A stretch of DNA of 64,000 bases from Tribonema minus (lineage: Eukaryota; Sar; Xanthophyceae; Tribonematales; Tribonemataceae), in NCBI GenBank assembly GCA_017506865.1, contig JAFCMP010000547.1, forward strand, positions 1,612,001-1,676,000. The letters are read 5' to 3'. Made by a program: the position numbers and the translations under genes. Positions within the stretch are counted from its first letter, which is position 1, and every line of letters starts with the position of its first letter. Below, one piece after another: positions 12,001-24,000 of the stretch. A model generated the notes under the pieces. It worked only from the letters and a program-made list of their open reading frames with translations. It was not told the DNA's origin and made no database searches.

Positions 12001-15000
12001 AGCGCGGCGCCCACGGCGACGATCTACGCATCGCTAATCATGATGATGATGCGATGATGCTAAAACCACAAAATGGTGTTGCTCTTTGATGTATTGATCA
12101 TGATGGTGATGCTCAGGTGGCGATGGTGTTGCGCGACCCGTCCGTGCTGGCCACATACCTACATGTGCATTGCTGCTGATGATGATGATGCAATAGCGGC
12201 ATTGATGACGGTGATGCGCGAATGGCGTCGCTGATGATGATGATGATGATGGTGATGCTCAGGTGGCGACGGTGCTGCGCGACGCGTCCGTCAGCGCGGC
12301 GCCCACGGCCATCTACGCATCGCCAATCATGATCATGATGAAATGATGCTTACACCACGTAAATGGCATCGCTGTTGTGAATGCATGATGATGATGGTGA
12401 TGCTCAGGTGGCGACGGTGCTGCGCGACCCGTCCGTCAGCGCGGCGCCCACGGCCATCTACGCATCGCACACGCGCGTGCTGCGCGTCGCCGGCAGCGGC
12501 CTGGTGAGCCGCCTCGACCCCGCGCTCAAGCCGCGCGTGCGCCTGAACGTGCCCAAGAGCGCGTACGTCGTCGGCGACTGGGGCAGCGACCACGTGAGTT
12601 TTGGTTTGAGTCTTTTTGTTGTATGAAGATAATTTTTCAGCGCTTTATTGCATGGATTCGCTGCACATGCTTTGAGCCCATGCACATTGGAGTTGAAGTA
12701 TATGGCAAGCCGCGCGCGCGCCTGGACGTGCCCAAGAGTGCGTACATCGTCGGCGACTGGGGCAGTGACCACGTGCTGTGGCTTGAGTCTTTTTGTTGTG
12801 AAAGTGTGGAGTTGGTTTTCAGCGCGGCTTTGCATCGCGCGTCACCCACAGAGCCGCTGCACTCTTTCATGAGGCTGTGTGCTTTGGAGTGGAAGTATGT
12901 GGCATGTGGCAACCCGCGCGTGCGCCTGAACGTGCCCAAGAGCGCGTACGTCGGCGGCGACTGGGGCAGCGCGACCACGTGAGTGGCAGCTCGCGGCTTG
13001 TTTCGTCGGCGCTCGTCTGCGGCAGGCGTCGCGCACGAAAGTAGCTGTAGTCTCTGTACCCTCAACTTCAAGTAGCATGTGGCGAAGTCGCGTGTCACCC
13101 GACTGTGCCTGAGACCGCCCACATCATTGGCAACTGAGGCGGCGAGGTGCGAGAATTGCGTTTTGCTGCCGCCGTAACACTGGCGAACGGGTGCATGAAC
13201 CTGCTTTGAATTTTAACTTGAAGCATCAGCTCAGACGCTGCGCGTTGCCGCTAGTGTGCCATAATCAAAAAGGCCACGGCAAACATTCATCAACAATAAA
13301 TATTTTTAATAGCAGCGGAGTGTAAACTTTTTTGAAGCGCCCCACAACTTTTTAAAATAATCTGCAGTACTTGTTCGATAGACCCCCCTCTGATACATAC
13401 CCCTACCCTCTGCATTCCCCGGCCCCCCTCTAACTTCTGAAGCACCCCATATCTTCATCATGTGCAGGACTTACTCAACTAACGCCCCTCTGAAACATAC
13501 CCCTGCCTCCTGCCTTCTCCCCGCCCACCCTTTGTCGTGCAGGTCACGCTGCGGCTCGCTGGATCGTCGTGGGACGCTGACGGCACATCTGAAGTTCGCG
13601 TTCTGGGGTGAGTGACGCTCCACCCCAAAGTGCTGAGCACTGTTAACACGCGTCTTTTACGTCTGAAGTGCCATAGAGGTGCCACTTTCTGCAGCCGCAC
13701 ACGAGCTTTTCTTGCCTGCATACGCGTACCTGCCGCTTTCCACAGTTTAAGAGGCTGAGTACGTGACACACATATTCGCCACCGACAGTAGGTCTGCAGA
13801 CGAGGAGCATGTAAACCAATTCACCTTGAGGGCCCTGAATTGAAATTTGTGGTTCGCTCACCCACACTTTATACTTCTGTAGTATCCTTCGTGTCTGCGC
13901 TCGAGGGCGTGCAGACACTACATGCGTGCTCTTCAAAGACCACGCCGACACCACAGGTGTTCTACTGACGCGCCTGGTGCGGGGATGAGGAAGAAGCTGA
14001 CCCTGACCATGTTGTTTACCCAGCTCGTGACACGTGCGCCGCCTTCCATCTTCTATAGTTGTCATTGACTTCAAACCTCGTTCCACAATGAATTTTGGCC
14101 AGGAATAGTCAGGCGCATGAAGAATTGTTACTTTTTGATACTTCAAGTTTGAACTTCAAGCAAGACGTCCAGGACCGTACACCCTCGCGTGCACCGTTCC
14201 GCCGACGGACACAATACGGGTCCAAGCATGACAAGCTGCAACTAGACTAACATTTTGGTGCTTCGCATATCATGAAGTCGCGATGACATGGGATTCTCCT
14301 GAAACGCTTCTGGACTGCGTTGTGGGCCACATATCGTGCACTAGCGCAACGCTTCTGGATCACTGACTTCGAGACGGCTGCGCGCATGTCAAGGGATCGA
14401 GCACCGACTGAATAGCATCGGCACGAGTGACACGGGACTGAGTGCATTGCCTGTGTTGCTGCTGCTGTGTCGTCGCGGGCTCGATACAGGGGCAGGGGAG
14501 GTGGTACTGCCATTGTGGTATTTTGCAAACCATGAAGTCACAATGACATCGGCGTCTCCTGAACGCGTCTATTACAAATACAGCACCAGCGCACCGCTTG
14601 TGAAGTGTCAACATCATGGAGTTCAGCCCACATGACAGACGACTCATCACATGTGCCGCGACTGAGCACTGACTTCATGACCTATATAATATCATTTGCA
14701 GGCTTGATACAGGGGCAGGGGAGGTAGTGCTGCCAGACGGCGGCGTGCTCGTGGCGTGCGTGCAGCCGGACAACCCCAACGTGCGCTGCGACGACTCGTG
14801 CACCTTCGCCAACGACAACATCTGCCACGAAGAAGGGCTTGCGGGTAAGCTGTTCTACGACGCCTGGCATGCAGCGAAGCACGCTGGGGTATGCTCACGT
14901 ACATACCTGGCAGTAATGCATAAATCACGTACTTCAAGTACAAAAATACATGCGCGCAGCCGGATAACCCCAATGTGCGCTGCAATGACTCGTGCACCTT

Positions 15001-18000
15001 TGCCAACGACAACATCTGTCACGAGGAAGGGCTGGCCGGTGAGTCACACAACTGTGCACTCAGCGCAAGCATGAAAGCGCACTGGTGTACTGTGTACATA
15101 CATGCATGGAAGTTCGTGACTGTGTATACATACACATGCGTGCAGCCCAACAATCCCCTTGTGCAGTGCAAAAACTCTTGCAACTTTCTGTGCCACTGAC
15201 AATATTGGCCACAAAAAGAAAAAAAATGAACGTGAGGTGCGACTGGGCATTCTCATACAAAAACCATACATTTCAGTTTGTTTTCATGTGCATGTGTATC
15301 CTGAGGCTACTTGGGTGCCAACCGGATACTGGCCATCTCCGACAACAGCCGTAGAAGTGGATTCCATGAGACTGCTGCACTTTGGTATTCCCTAAATGTT
15401 CAACGAAATGCAATTTAATTCATGCAACTACACGCAGAAAGTAATCTGAGAGTACATGCATACATGTGTATGCACGCAAGGCACGCCCTCAGCTCGCACG
15501 CAACAAAACTAGCACATTTACATGAAAACTGGTTACTTAGATGACGCTATCTGCAGCTGGAAGTTGATTGGTTTTGGTGCTCAGCCGAAAGTGCGGCGGC
15601 AGAGGCGGCAGCCAGGCTGCTTATGAGTGAGTAAGTGAGTAATTGAGAGCGTCTGCTAGGCACGAGGGACCGAGGGCGAAGCTAGCAAAATGGTTATGAT
15701 TTTCAACATACTACATACAAAAAGACAAACATTGGTTTTAGAAGGCGTGGTATTATTTTTTTTGCGTTTGATCTTGGTGGTAATCCAGCTTTCAAATTGG
15801 GATGTACTATCTATCTGGGTACAACAAAAATCATTGTAGTATTCTACATCCTCAAGAGCCAGCAAAAGTGTACTCTGTGATGTTGCTGCACTAGAATATC
15901 TTCAAGCATGGCCAGTGAGATTCTGTTTGCTTGGATGCACCCACACATACTCTGAAAGTACATGAATACATTGTGTATGTACGTACGTAAACCACGCCCT
16001 CAGCGCGCTTACAACGAAACCGGCACACTTACCTGTTTGAAAGTGGTAGTATAAAAAAACCGAAAAATAAAAAGGTGAAAGCTCGACGTAAAAATCTCTG
16101 CGGTACCAGTTTGCCTTGAATAATTACTTTGGGGTATTACTTCTTGGGGGTAATATTCATAAGCAGTAATCCAAGTCAAAAGTGGAAATCACAAATTTGT
16201 TTTAATTGAAGTTATGACACAAGAGTGCCTGCAAAGCCTATGTTGCTATAGAAATTGCCACGTACGTATATTGCAAGCAAACACAGTTACAGTGACGTTT
16301 CTTGGCAAAGAGCACCTAACTTCAAGCGTTCGTCAGCCAGCGAGCGCCTCAACTTTCTCCCTGCCTATGCCTATGCCTTTGCTTTATTTTCTTTGCTTTT
16401 TCTTTATTGCGTTGCGTACCTTCTGTATCAGATACTGCTGCTGGGGGGATGGGATTATGGGGCAGCATGAGTTCATACGGCGAGCCATCAGCGTAAGTGC
16501 AACTGATATGCACACAACACTGCACCTGACCGCGCAGTACTGCTTGTTGCTTGCAATTTTTGTTTCAAATCGAGGTCTTCTAGTCCAGGCACTTTATAGG
16601 CATACATAGAGTTGCTTGCACCTGGCATGGACCGTGCACCCCAGGCTGGTCTGCACTGCCCTGACCAACCGGTACTGCCTGTTGCAAAATTTTCTTTCAT
16701 CATGGCAAGTGCAACAAAAAAGAAAAAGAGGTGCTTGCATTTTGCACGGACCCCGCCTGTGTATGGCGGTTCACACTGCCTGGACCACCCAGCACTGCTT
16801 GATGTCATGGCATCTTTTTGTTTTTTTGAGTATTTTAGAAATACTATACTCAATGAGTGCGTACACCTGCATCCACAGCGATGAACATACGGGTTGAAGT
16901 TGCTGTACATGAGAATGGGGGAGGCCAAAAGCAGGGGCGTCACCAAAGCGTTCAGCCATTTGTTTGTTCGCCCGCGCAAGTGGTGCTTCCTGTTGACTAG
17001 CGTCTGGGGCGTGGCAAATCCCGGATGATTAGTGCCGAGCTTGATGCTGTGTCCAAGTCCATGTAAACCTGATCGTAATGTGTCTTGATGCTTATTGACG
17101 ATCACCCTTGAGAATATTGCCAGATGGTGAACGGTTCACTATGCGCTGAGGCTGCTGACATAAATGCTCCTACCACCTACGTTGAAAGTAATCAATCCAT
17201 ACAGTTATGACTATGTACGTCTTTGTCCAATGCGTGAAGGTGTGGCCGAAACTTGTAGCTTGACAGACACGCTCCTGCTCTTGTTGGGAAAGACATACCT
17301 TGACAGCCATGTTTTTACTTCCGTGATAACTTCTTCCTGGTTTGGAGCAATGGACATGTATTCCGTTGATGTACGTCTGTGTCAAATATGTGAAGTTGAC
17401 TTGCCTGTGTGTGCTGTGCAGGGCATCCTCTACTTCCATGGGGGGAGGGGGCGTCATAGGTACGCCCGCTGCTGTGCACTCCCTTAATAGCGCAGTTCTC
17501 GTCGCTTCCTTAATGGCGCAGTTCTGGTCGCGTTTTGGGGCGCGTGGGGCCTCGGGCCTCGCACAAAATCGAGGCCAACATTGAACCGAACCAGCTTTGA
17601 ATTTGTACTCTGTGGTCCCTGTAGCGTCTGTGCTGAAACTGCAAGTGAGCATTCAGTCGCACGCGCACACCCAGGAACGCCTGTCGCTGCGCACTCGTTT
17701 GATGGTAAACATGTGGTCAAGTGCAGGGGGAGGCGTGGGTATGTATGCTAGGGGAGGGGGCATGTACATCGGTGTACTGTGTGTGTACTGCACGAGAGGT
17801 GCATGGTCGCAGTGCGTACCCCAGGCCTCGCGTAACATGCAGACCAGCGCGCTAAGTCGATTGCTCTGGCTTGCTCCAATGCGGTAGTGATGTCAGACAG
17901 ACACAGTCACATGTCCGACCCTGTCTGTTGGTCGTCCGGGAGACCAAGCAGCGCAATTGCATGTGAGATTACTGAATTAGGGGAAGACACGTGGTATGTA

Positions 18001-21000
18001 CATGTGTGGGTTTACTTTGCTCCTTGGGCCAATTGCGGGCTTTGTTCAGGGCGTGTGCAGGCAGGCAAAACACGCAGATGTATAAATGCATGTATGTATG
18101 GATGCCTGTCGGTGTGGCACAGCACTCACTGCCGGGGCTTGTGCGGTGAGGGGCAGCACTTTAATTTACGCAGCAGATGGCCTTGGTGAAATGACCCCCC
18201 CCCCCCCTTGACTGAGCGCAACCTCAGCACAGGAGTATGCGAGGGACATTGTCGTACAGGAAGGTCGGGGGGGGGGCGGGTGGGGCGCGGGTTTTTGTAT
18301 GAGGGAGCACGTACACCAGTGTACTCTATGTGTACTGCATGATAGTAGCTCATTTTCAGAGTGTACTGACTGCATGCACTGGACAGCGCCCACATGTGAC
18401 ACAAGCAAATCCTCCCCCCTCCCCCTCTTCCCCCCTCTCGGCCCCCTGCGCGTTTCGCCGCGCGCACGCGCCTGGTACAGGCAGCGGTGTGCGAGGTGGG
18501 AAGTACATCAGTGTACTGAGTGTGTACTGCACGAGAGGTGCTTGGATATTGTGTACCGACTGCATGCACTGAATACCTCCCATTCATTACACTCACTCAC
18601 AACCCCCCCCCCCCTCCCCCCGGCGCCCGCTCTGCCACCTGCGTGTTTTGCCGCAGGCGCCTGGTACAAGGCAGCGGTGTGCAATGCTGGGGAGGGGGCA
18701 AGTACATCGGTGGCGCGTATGTGTACTGCATGAGAACTTCAACTTTTGAGAGTGTGCCGACTGCACGCATGTGGCAGACACCAATGCCCCCCCCCCCCCC
18801 CCCCCCCCCCCTCTTGCCCCCGTGCGCGTTCTGCCGAGCGCAGGCGCCTGGTACAAGGCAGCGGTGTGCGAGGTCGGGACGGACTGCACTGACTGCAATA
18901 TCCCTGTGGTCGTCGACGGGACATGTGCCAACACGTGCAAGCACGCGCGCGACGACCAGTGCGACGACGAGCGGGAGGTGCGCTTTGCATTGAACTGTCG
19001 CAGTGGTGGTGGTGACGTGCCAGATGAAGTAGATTCTGCCGACGCGTGTAATCGCGCACGTGATGACCAGTGCAACGATGAGCGGGAGGTGCGCTCTGCG
19101 TTGAAGTACCGCAGTGGTGGTGTTGACGTGCCGCTTGACGAGCAAAGCGGGCTCTCGCTGCACCTTGTCAGATAAGCATAATGCAATTACGAGCGACCAG
19201 TACGAGGGTGAGTGGGAGGTGCACTTTGTGTTGAAGTACCGCAGCGGTGATGGTGACGTGCCAGTTGAAGTAGATCTCGCCGACACGTGCAAGCACGCGC
19301 GCGACAACCAGTACGACGTCGAGCGGGAGGTGCGGGTTGCGTTGAAGTATTGTAGTGGTTGTGGTGACGTGCCGCTTGAAGTGCAAAGCGGGCTCTCGCT
19401 GCACCCGCGTCAGAGAAGCGCGATGGTATCATCCTATTTGCAAAGGCGACGGAGGCGTACAGCTTCCGCATGTGCAGCGCATTTGTGTTCAGGATGAGTG
19501 TCACTGTTGCATGCATCAAATACCACCAACTTGCTACAGTCGAAGCACTGATTACAGCTTGACTCACGGTGCCTGTCTCCGCCAAACGCCCTTCCGTGTA
19601 TGCACACGATAATGTGCTTTAGCACCAGAGCATCGCCCGCTGTCATCACGATTACGCACTGGCATGCACGCATCACCTCTGCATAGCACGTAGCAGCACG
19701 GGCGCATCGGTACTGCAACTTGAATTCACGCGCACATCGCTTTGCCACTCACGCATGCAACACTCACCAGCGTGCTACGCTACCTACCCCTGCCCCAAAT
19801 CCTGACGCTGCTGCCGCTGAGTGTTGTGCAGGGCGATTTCGCAAGCGTCTCGCTGCCACAATTGCATATTATACTTACTCAAAAAATGTTTGCTACACTA
19901 GCCCTGAAACGTCACCACTGCAGGCGCATCGCACACCAACATTTACATTGAACTGAATTATACGCGAACAACGCTTCGCCGCAAACGCATCCCATGCTCT
20001 TAGAGAAAGTGTGCCACACTAGTCCTAACCCGGACCCTACTACTGAGCTGTGTGCAGGGCGGCCAGGGCCTGTTTCTACGCGCATTTCGGCTTGCCATGA
20101 GTGCATTTCATGCTGAATCGAAAGAAACAACTTTACTATACTACACTAGCCCTAACCCTAACCCTACTGCTGAGCCGTGTGCAGGGCGGCCAGGGCCTGT
20201 GTCGACTCGGCACTGACTGCCAGGACTGCGGGCCCGTGGGCGCCAGCAACTTCACCGCTGACAGCCGCAAGGGGGGGTGAGTTTATTATTACGCTTCAAA
20301 GTACGCAAAGCGTTGTGCTGCGCAGCAAGCTTGCATCTCTTTGTGCTCTTCAAACAGAGTATCGTGTGGGCCTGTGGGCGCCAGCACCTTCGCCGCTGAC
20401 GGCCGTAAGGGGTGGTGAGTTTGTCGCGATCTCGAGGCCTGGAGTGTCTGTACTGTGAAACAAAGATGCCTCACCGTGTGCTCTTCCGTCAGGGTACTTC
20501 CTGAGCAACTTGACAGCAAACAGCCGCAAGGAGGGGGTGAGTTCATCATAGAGTTCATTATACTTCAAGGACTTGAACCGTTGTACCGCGCAGCAAAGTT
20601 GCATCTATGTGTGCTCTTAAATCAAACCATTGTGTGGGCCTGTGGGCGCCAGCACCTTTGCTGCTGACAGCCGCAAGGGGGGGTGAGTTTGTCGCGATCT
20701 CGAGGCCTTGAATGTCTCCACTGTGAAACAAAGATGCCTCTCTGTGTGCTCTTCAATCAGGGTACTTCCTGAGCAACTTAACAGCAGACAGCCGCGAGGG
20801 GGTGAGTTATCATACTTCAAGGAGTTGAACATTATTGTTCTGCGCAGCGAAGTTGCGTTTCTGTGTTCGTCAATCAAAGTACTCCCCAAGCAACTTCACC
20901 GCTGACATCCGCAAGGGGGGGTGAGTTGATCATGCTTTCTAGGCCTTGAATGTTTGTATTGCGCAATCAGAGAACTTCCCGAGCAACTTCGCAGGCAAGG

Positions 21001-24000
21001 GGGGGTCGGCAAATGATGATGCAAGGATTTGAATATTTGTACTGCTTAGCAAAGCTGCATTTCTGTGTGTTCTTCAACAAAAAAATTACTTCCTGAGCAC
21101 CTTCACGCCACACAGCCGCAAGGCGGGTGTCCTCATCATACTTCAGGTACTAGGGAAACTTGAATATTTATGTTTGACAAGTCTCTCATGAGAAACTTCA
21201 TCATTGCCAGCCGCAGGGGGGGTGGAGCTTGTCATACTTCAAGTACTGAATCATCATACTGATGCTGAAGCGACCCCACCTCACTTGCACTTCTCTTGAC
21301 CCCTGACCGGTTAGGGTTAGGGTTAGGGTTAGGGTTAGGGTTAGAGTTAGGGTTACCGTGACCGGGGCTGCTGGTGTTTGACATTCGTGACCGTCGCCTG
21401 CAGGGTATTTGACGGGCTCTCGAGCTACAATCATCAATAGTACGGAAGCAACTACGCTCTCTTCCACTTGTCATCATTACTATCTGGGGCTGCTGATTCT
21501 TAATGCACGTTATAACTGCCTGCAGCTTATGAGATCGGCTCTCGAGCTACAATCATCAATAGTACTGAAGTAACGTCGCTCACTTGCGCTTCTCATCATT
21601 GCTGACCGGGGCTGCCGATGCTTGACTCGCGTGACCTCCGCTCGCAGCGTTTCTGATGGGCTCTCACGCTACAATCATCAATACTTATGGCGTAGTACTG
21701 AAGCAACCTCGCTCACTTGCACTTGTCATCGTTGCTGACCGGGGCTGCCGGTGCTTGACTCGCGTGACCTCCGCTCGCAGCGTATTCGATGGGCTCTCAA
21801 GCGGACAGTGGGGACGCGACTCCGCAAGCATGTCGCAGCTACAGGTACATGAAATATACATCACCTAGAGCTCTACGACATTTTGATTCGTTTTTCATAC
21901 GTACGGCGCCTGCCCTGTTTTCAACTTAAAGTTTGCATGAACCCTCGTGGACGCTCTTCGCAATTATGGCCTTCAAGATGATGATGACTTAGCGAGACTC
22001 TGTCGCAACTACAGGTACACTTGAAAACATACATACGGCGCCTGCCCTGTCTTCAACTTGAAGCTTGCGCGAAGCCCCGCAGGCGCTTCTGAACCATGGT
22101 GCACCTCGCAGCTGAAAGGCCAGAAAGGGTCCAGTGTCCTCCAGCACGGACCGCAGGCGTTAGTTGAACTTTTCGTCTATCCAGCTGCGCGTCCGATGCC
22201 GGTGTGCCATGAGCGCGTTTTTGGTGGCGAAATAGCGGACGCCTCACGCTGACAGTCGCAAGCCCGCAAAGGCTCGGCTGCAGCTGCTGGCCGCGTGTCG
22301 CTGCAACTTGCAAGCGCCCTCAGTCGCCGCCTCACGTGCCACCGTGCGAAGCAGGTGCGAGCGCGCCTGATTCGTTGCTCGTGCAGCACGTCATTGGCGC
22401 TGACCGTTCGGCGACGCAGATGGAGCCAAGATGCCGAGCTTTCATACTGTGAGCACGGATGCCTCGAATGCTGAACAGCTTGCACACTCAAATCTTTGGC
22501 TCCTGTGGATATGGTGGCACTGTTTGGCTCGTGGCCAAGTGCCGCAGCAGCAGCGGCCACGGTCATTGTTGAAAGGCACTGGCGGCTAACCACACCTAGT
22601 CACCTAGAGCTCTAGAAGCTTTTGATTTCTTTTCATGCCAGCACACGGCTGCCAGCCCGCGCGCAGGGAACACGGTGTCGCCCGTCTAGGACCATGAGGC
22701 AATGCATTTGGAGGCAAAATGGTGTTGGCATTGTATGTGAAAGTTCAAAATGCATTTTCACCCATTTCTCATGCGTCTGTGGTGGAAATGCACTAGAAAT
22801 GCATCAGAGAACATGACTGATTACAGCAAAATGAATCAGAAATGCACAGTAAGTGCAGTTCTTTCTTTGGATACGGATCCACCAGGGGTTATATCTGGGG
22901 TTAGGGTTAGGGTTAGGATTAGGGTTAGGGTTAGGTGTGTGTACACCGCCGGCGCTTCTGGAGCCTGCTGTTGATGAAGCACCTGCACTCACTGCGAGTC
23001 GTGCTCGTGTATATATGTATGCACATGGAGGGCGAGCGCTGCCTCATCACAGATCTGCTGTTGACGCTCCGATGTCGGCGCACACATACGTGCATGTATG
23101 TGCGCAGGGTTGCACGAAAACGTTGGCCACACAAATGCAGCGCATTTGAGGCGTATTTGGCAATCAGGAATACGTCTTGAGCAAACCTCAACATGATACC
23201 ATGCTGCGCGAAGGGCGCATTTTTGGGGCAAGTGCCAAGTCTGTCGATCCTGAGCACACAGTCCACCACGAAAGGGGCACTTGAACTCAGAAATAAACTT
23301 CAACCCCAACCCTAACTCTATGCCGTACCACACCGTAACCCCCCCTGCGATCCCTGACCACAGTCCTGAGCACTGCCTGCCTTGCACCACGGGTTTTACA
23401 TCGCGTAACCCATCATGGGTCGTTGGCAGGATGCCTTTCCCCTCGTCTTTGCGGACCTTTGCCACGGCTGCCAGCTTGCCCCCTATAGTAGAGGCCTTAA
23501 CCCCTGTGGCCTCGTGTAGAAAGGCGGCATACACGGCCAACTCTTCGGCCTTTTCCCGGGTGCCTGCAAACGCTTGTGTCTACCCGGTGACTCAAACCGT
23601 GGTCTGACCAAAAGTACTCTTTTTGCAACCGTATATGTGCGTATGCAGGGGGTGAGCGCTGCCTCATCGCAGAGCTGGCAAGAAGACAGCACGTTCTTCA
23701 GGGGGAACGATGTCCTCAAGGGCCAGGAGGGGAATGCCGCGCCGCCATTCTTCAGGTACGGCTGCGTTTGCGCTCGTTCAAGCTGGTCCTATTTGGTGAG
23801 GGGTACCGTAAGTGGATGGTTGTGAGCTATGTTTGGCACTCCGTCAAGCTGGTCCCATTTGGTGGGGGGTACTGCAAGTTGTTGTTTTGGAGGGCAAGTG
23901 ATGGGGGACAGTCGGTTGCAAGGATATGGAAGTTAAAAGATGATTAATGCTTGCACCGCCGTGCCTCAGGTGCGGCGCTGCCTGCACTCTGGCCATTATC

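Noticed and set aside
16214-16609. 131-codon frame with hydrophobic segment
   Set aside because: It lies in an AT-richer intron-like region, has no splice or domain support, and its hydrophobicity follows from T-rich codons.
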